Assembly: GCA_049314515.1 (NCBI GenBank)
Contig: JBMOEY010000032.1
Coordinates: 1-14,790, forward strand
Direction: 5' to 3'
Origin: RFQD01 sp049314515
GTDB taxonomy: Bacteria; Actinomycetota; Actinomycetes; Actinomycetales; Microbacteriaceae
DNA length: 14,790 nt
The notes under the pieces are model-generated. The model had not been told where the DNA came from, ran no database searches, and saw only the letters and a program-made list of their open reading frames with translations. Made by a program: the position numbers and the translations under genes. The stretch's first letter is position 1, and each line of letters opens with the position of its first letter. This document shows, piece by piece, positions 13,650 to 14,790 of this stretch.

Positions 13650-14468
13650 GTGATGAAAATCGGAATGAGCGCAGGCTGCGTCTACCCACTCTCCGTTGAT
13701 GACGCATTTCGCCTTTCCGCGGCCGCCGGGTACGACGGTGTCGAAGTCATGGTGACCAATGACAAGACCACGCAATCGGTGGATGCGCTGCTCGCGCTCG
13801 CCGAAGAACACGACCAGCCCATCCTCTCGGTGCACGCGCCCGTGTTGTTGCTGACCCACTTCGTGTGGGGGCGCGACCCGCAAGTCAAGCTCGAGAAATC
13901 CGCCGAGCTGGCGGCCGCCGTGGGGGCATCCACCGTCGTGGTTCACCCACCGTTTCGCTGGCAGGCGACGTATGCCGAAAAGTTTCTTGACATCGTGCGC
14001 CAGACCCACCAGAACACCGGCGTCGAGATTGCCGTTGAGAACATGTTCCCGTGGGCTGTCGGTGGGCGATCCGTACAGGCCTACGCGCCCGGGCCAGATC
14101 CGCGCGAACTCGATTGCGACCACATCACGCTCGACTTTTCACACGCGGCGCTTTCGGGTCACAACAGTCTCGAACTCGCGAAAGATTTCGGTGCACGTCT
14201 GCGCCACGTGCATTTATGCGACGGTGCCACCACGGGTGATGACGGTCGCATCTTCGACGAACACCTCTTGCCGGGATACGGCATTCAACCGGTGGCCGAA
14301 ACCCTGCAACACCTCGCCGAGATTGGCTGGTCGGGCCACATCGTCGCCGAGATCAACACGCGCAAGGCGAAAAACGAAACGGAGCGACTTGCCTCCCTCG
14401 TCGAGACGCTCGAATTTGCCCGCCTCCACACCTCGCAGGTCGATGCCCGACCGGTTCCCTCCTCCTGA
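13650..14468 (+). CDS. Sugar phosphate isomerase/epimerase family protein
   Basis: The 272-residue protein has the xylose-isomerase-like TIM-barrel pattern (AP-endonuclease 2 superfamily). Candidate metal or active-site residues sit at strand ends: E32 (GVEVM), H62 (VHAP), H99 (VVHPP), E130 (AVENM), D162 and H165 (TLDFSH), H188 (RHVHLCDG), H205 (DEHLLPGYG) and E234 (VAEIN). Members isomerise or epimerise sugars and inositol derivatives, or cut DNA; the substrate cannot be read here. I chose GTG at 13650, which has TAGGCT exactly 7 nt upstream. ATG at 13653 is the alternative and removes one residue. It is divergent from ilvD, and no partner sugar genes are nearby. Confidence 0.85.
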   Translation: MMKIGMSAGCVYPLSVDDAFRLSAAAGYDGVEVMVTNDKTTQSVDALLALAEEHDQPILSVHAPVLLLTHFVWGRDPQVKLEKSAELAAAVGASTVVVHPPFRWQATYAEKFLDIVRQTHQNTGVEIAVENMFPWAVGGRSVQAYAPGPDPRELDCDHITLDFSHAALSGHNSLELAKDFGARLRHVHLCDGATTGDDGRIFDEHLLPGYGIQPVAETLQHLAEIGWSGHIVAEINTRKAKNETERLASLVETLEFARLHTSQVDARPVPSS

Positions 14469-14477
14469 GACCCCACC

Positions 14478-14506
14478 TGACAGCCCGCGCTCGGCGCGGT
14501 AACCTT
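14478..14506 (+). promoter_or_regulatory. Promoter of the 67-residue membrane protein, with palindrome in spacer
   Basis: CTGACA (14478-14483, 5 of 6 to TTGACA) and TAACCT (14501-14506) are 17 bp apart, the best sigma-70-type pair in the window. Transcription from about 14514 would give a leader of some 40 nt ending in a good ribosome site. A perfect 6-bp inverted repeat, CCGCGC-TCG-GCGCGG (14486-14500), fills the end of the spacer. It could be an operator, or a weak hairpin terminating the gene before; no T-run follows it. Confidence 0.6.
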
Positions 14507-14553
14507 GAGGTCGGTCGATGGCCACGGTGGCTCACGAAAGCGACGGAGGAATC

Positions 14554-14757
14554 ATGCGCAAGTTCTTGCTGAACACGACCGTGCTCGGCGCGCTATTCGG
14601 CGGGGTCTCTGTCGTGCGTGCCACTGTCAAGGGTCCCCGTGACTGGCGCACCTGGTTGATGTGGGCAGGCTGGGGCATTTCGCTTGCCGTGGCGATTGGA
14701 ACCGTCGTCAAAGAAGCGCAAGAAATCGAACTTGAGGACGAGGGCTACACCTTCTAG
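14554..14757 (+). CDS. Small two-span membrane protein, unknown function
   Basis: The 67-residue protein has two likely membrane helices (about 5-22 and 34-52). A basic loop (RATVKGPRDWRTW) joins them, and the tail is acidic (EIELEDEGYTF). I do not recognise a family. The ATG at 14554 was preferred to 14518 because GGAGG lies 4 nt upstream and a good promoter would start the mRNA near 14514. The C-terminal stop at 14755-14757 also forms one arm of a 6-bp inverted repeat (14755-14760 with 14774-14779), a possible weak terminator. Confidence 0.75.
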   Translation: MRKFLLNTTVLGALFGGVSVVRATVKGPRDWRTWLMWAGWGISLAVAIGTVVKEAQEIELEDEGYTF

Positions 14758-14790
14758 GGGTCTTCCGCAGCCTCCCCTATCCGCCATGAC

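Noticed and set aside
14754..14789. Incoming minus-strand gene end (WRIGEAAEDP, stop) overlapping the last plus-strand stop
   Set aside because: The frame is open to the right edge and ends at a TAG overlapping the opposite stop. Eleven codons are too few to call a gene.

Overview
The window looks like a chromosomal segment of a fairly high-GC actinobacterium, most likely Microbacteriaceae or a close relative. The support is the gene order, the long three-domain SerA, tRNA genes that do not encode CCA, and frequent GTG starts. Several first genes also have no Shine-Dalgarno site but carry a -10-like hexamer 6-7 nt before the start codon, as expected for leaderless mRNA. No phage, insertion sequence, CRISPR array or rRNA was seen.

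Almost everything from 13592 down to 201 is on the minus strand. Read in that direction, the order is: ilvD, ilvB, ilvN, ilvC, two small membrane proteins, serA, leuB, ilvE, a fragment resembling the start of a response regulator, gltX, tRNA-Gln(CTG), a terminator, a ribbon-helix-helix antitoxin with a Doc-type toxin, a diacylglycerol-kinase-family lipid kinase, tRNA-Glu(CTC), and a strong bidirectional terminator. To the right, on the plus strand, lie a sugar phosphate isomerase/epimerase-like TIM-barrel protein (divergent from ilvD) and a 67-residue membrane protein.

The core is an amino-acid biosynthesis block. IlvB/IlvN, IlvC, IlvD and IlvE make up the common valine/isoleucine route, LeuB serves leucine, and SerA starts serine synthesis. 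GltX then charges tRNA-Glu and, in actinobacteria, normally misacylates tRNA-Gln for GatCAB. The order ilvB-ilvN-ilvC ... serA-leuB ... gltX-tRNA-Gln-tRNA-Glu resembles, from memory, the mycobacterial ilvB1-gltS region. The main departures here are the toxin-antitoxin module and lipid kinase lying between the two tRNAs, and the receiver-domain fragment just before gltX.

The most interesting points are: (1) the recurrent start-proximal -10 motif, which divides the block into likely transcription units; (2) the RHH/Doc module, whose near-perfect operator palindrome overlaps its predicted -10; (3) the truncated response-regulator-like ORF overlapping the gltX start codon; (4) a palindrome filling the spacer of a good -35/-10 promoter at the right end; and (5) the pair of translationally overlapping membrane proteins inside the biosynthetic block. 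I see no clearly new multi-gene system.
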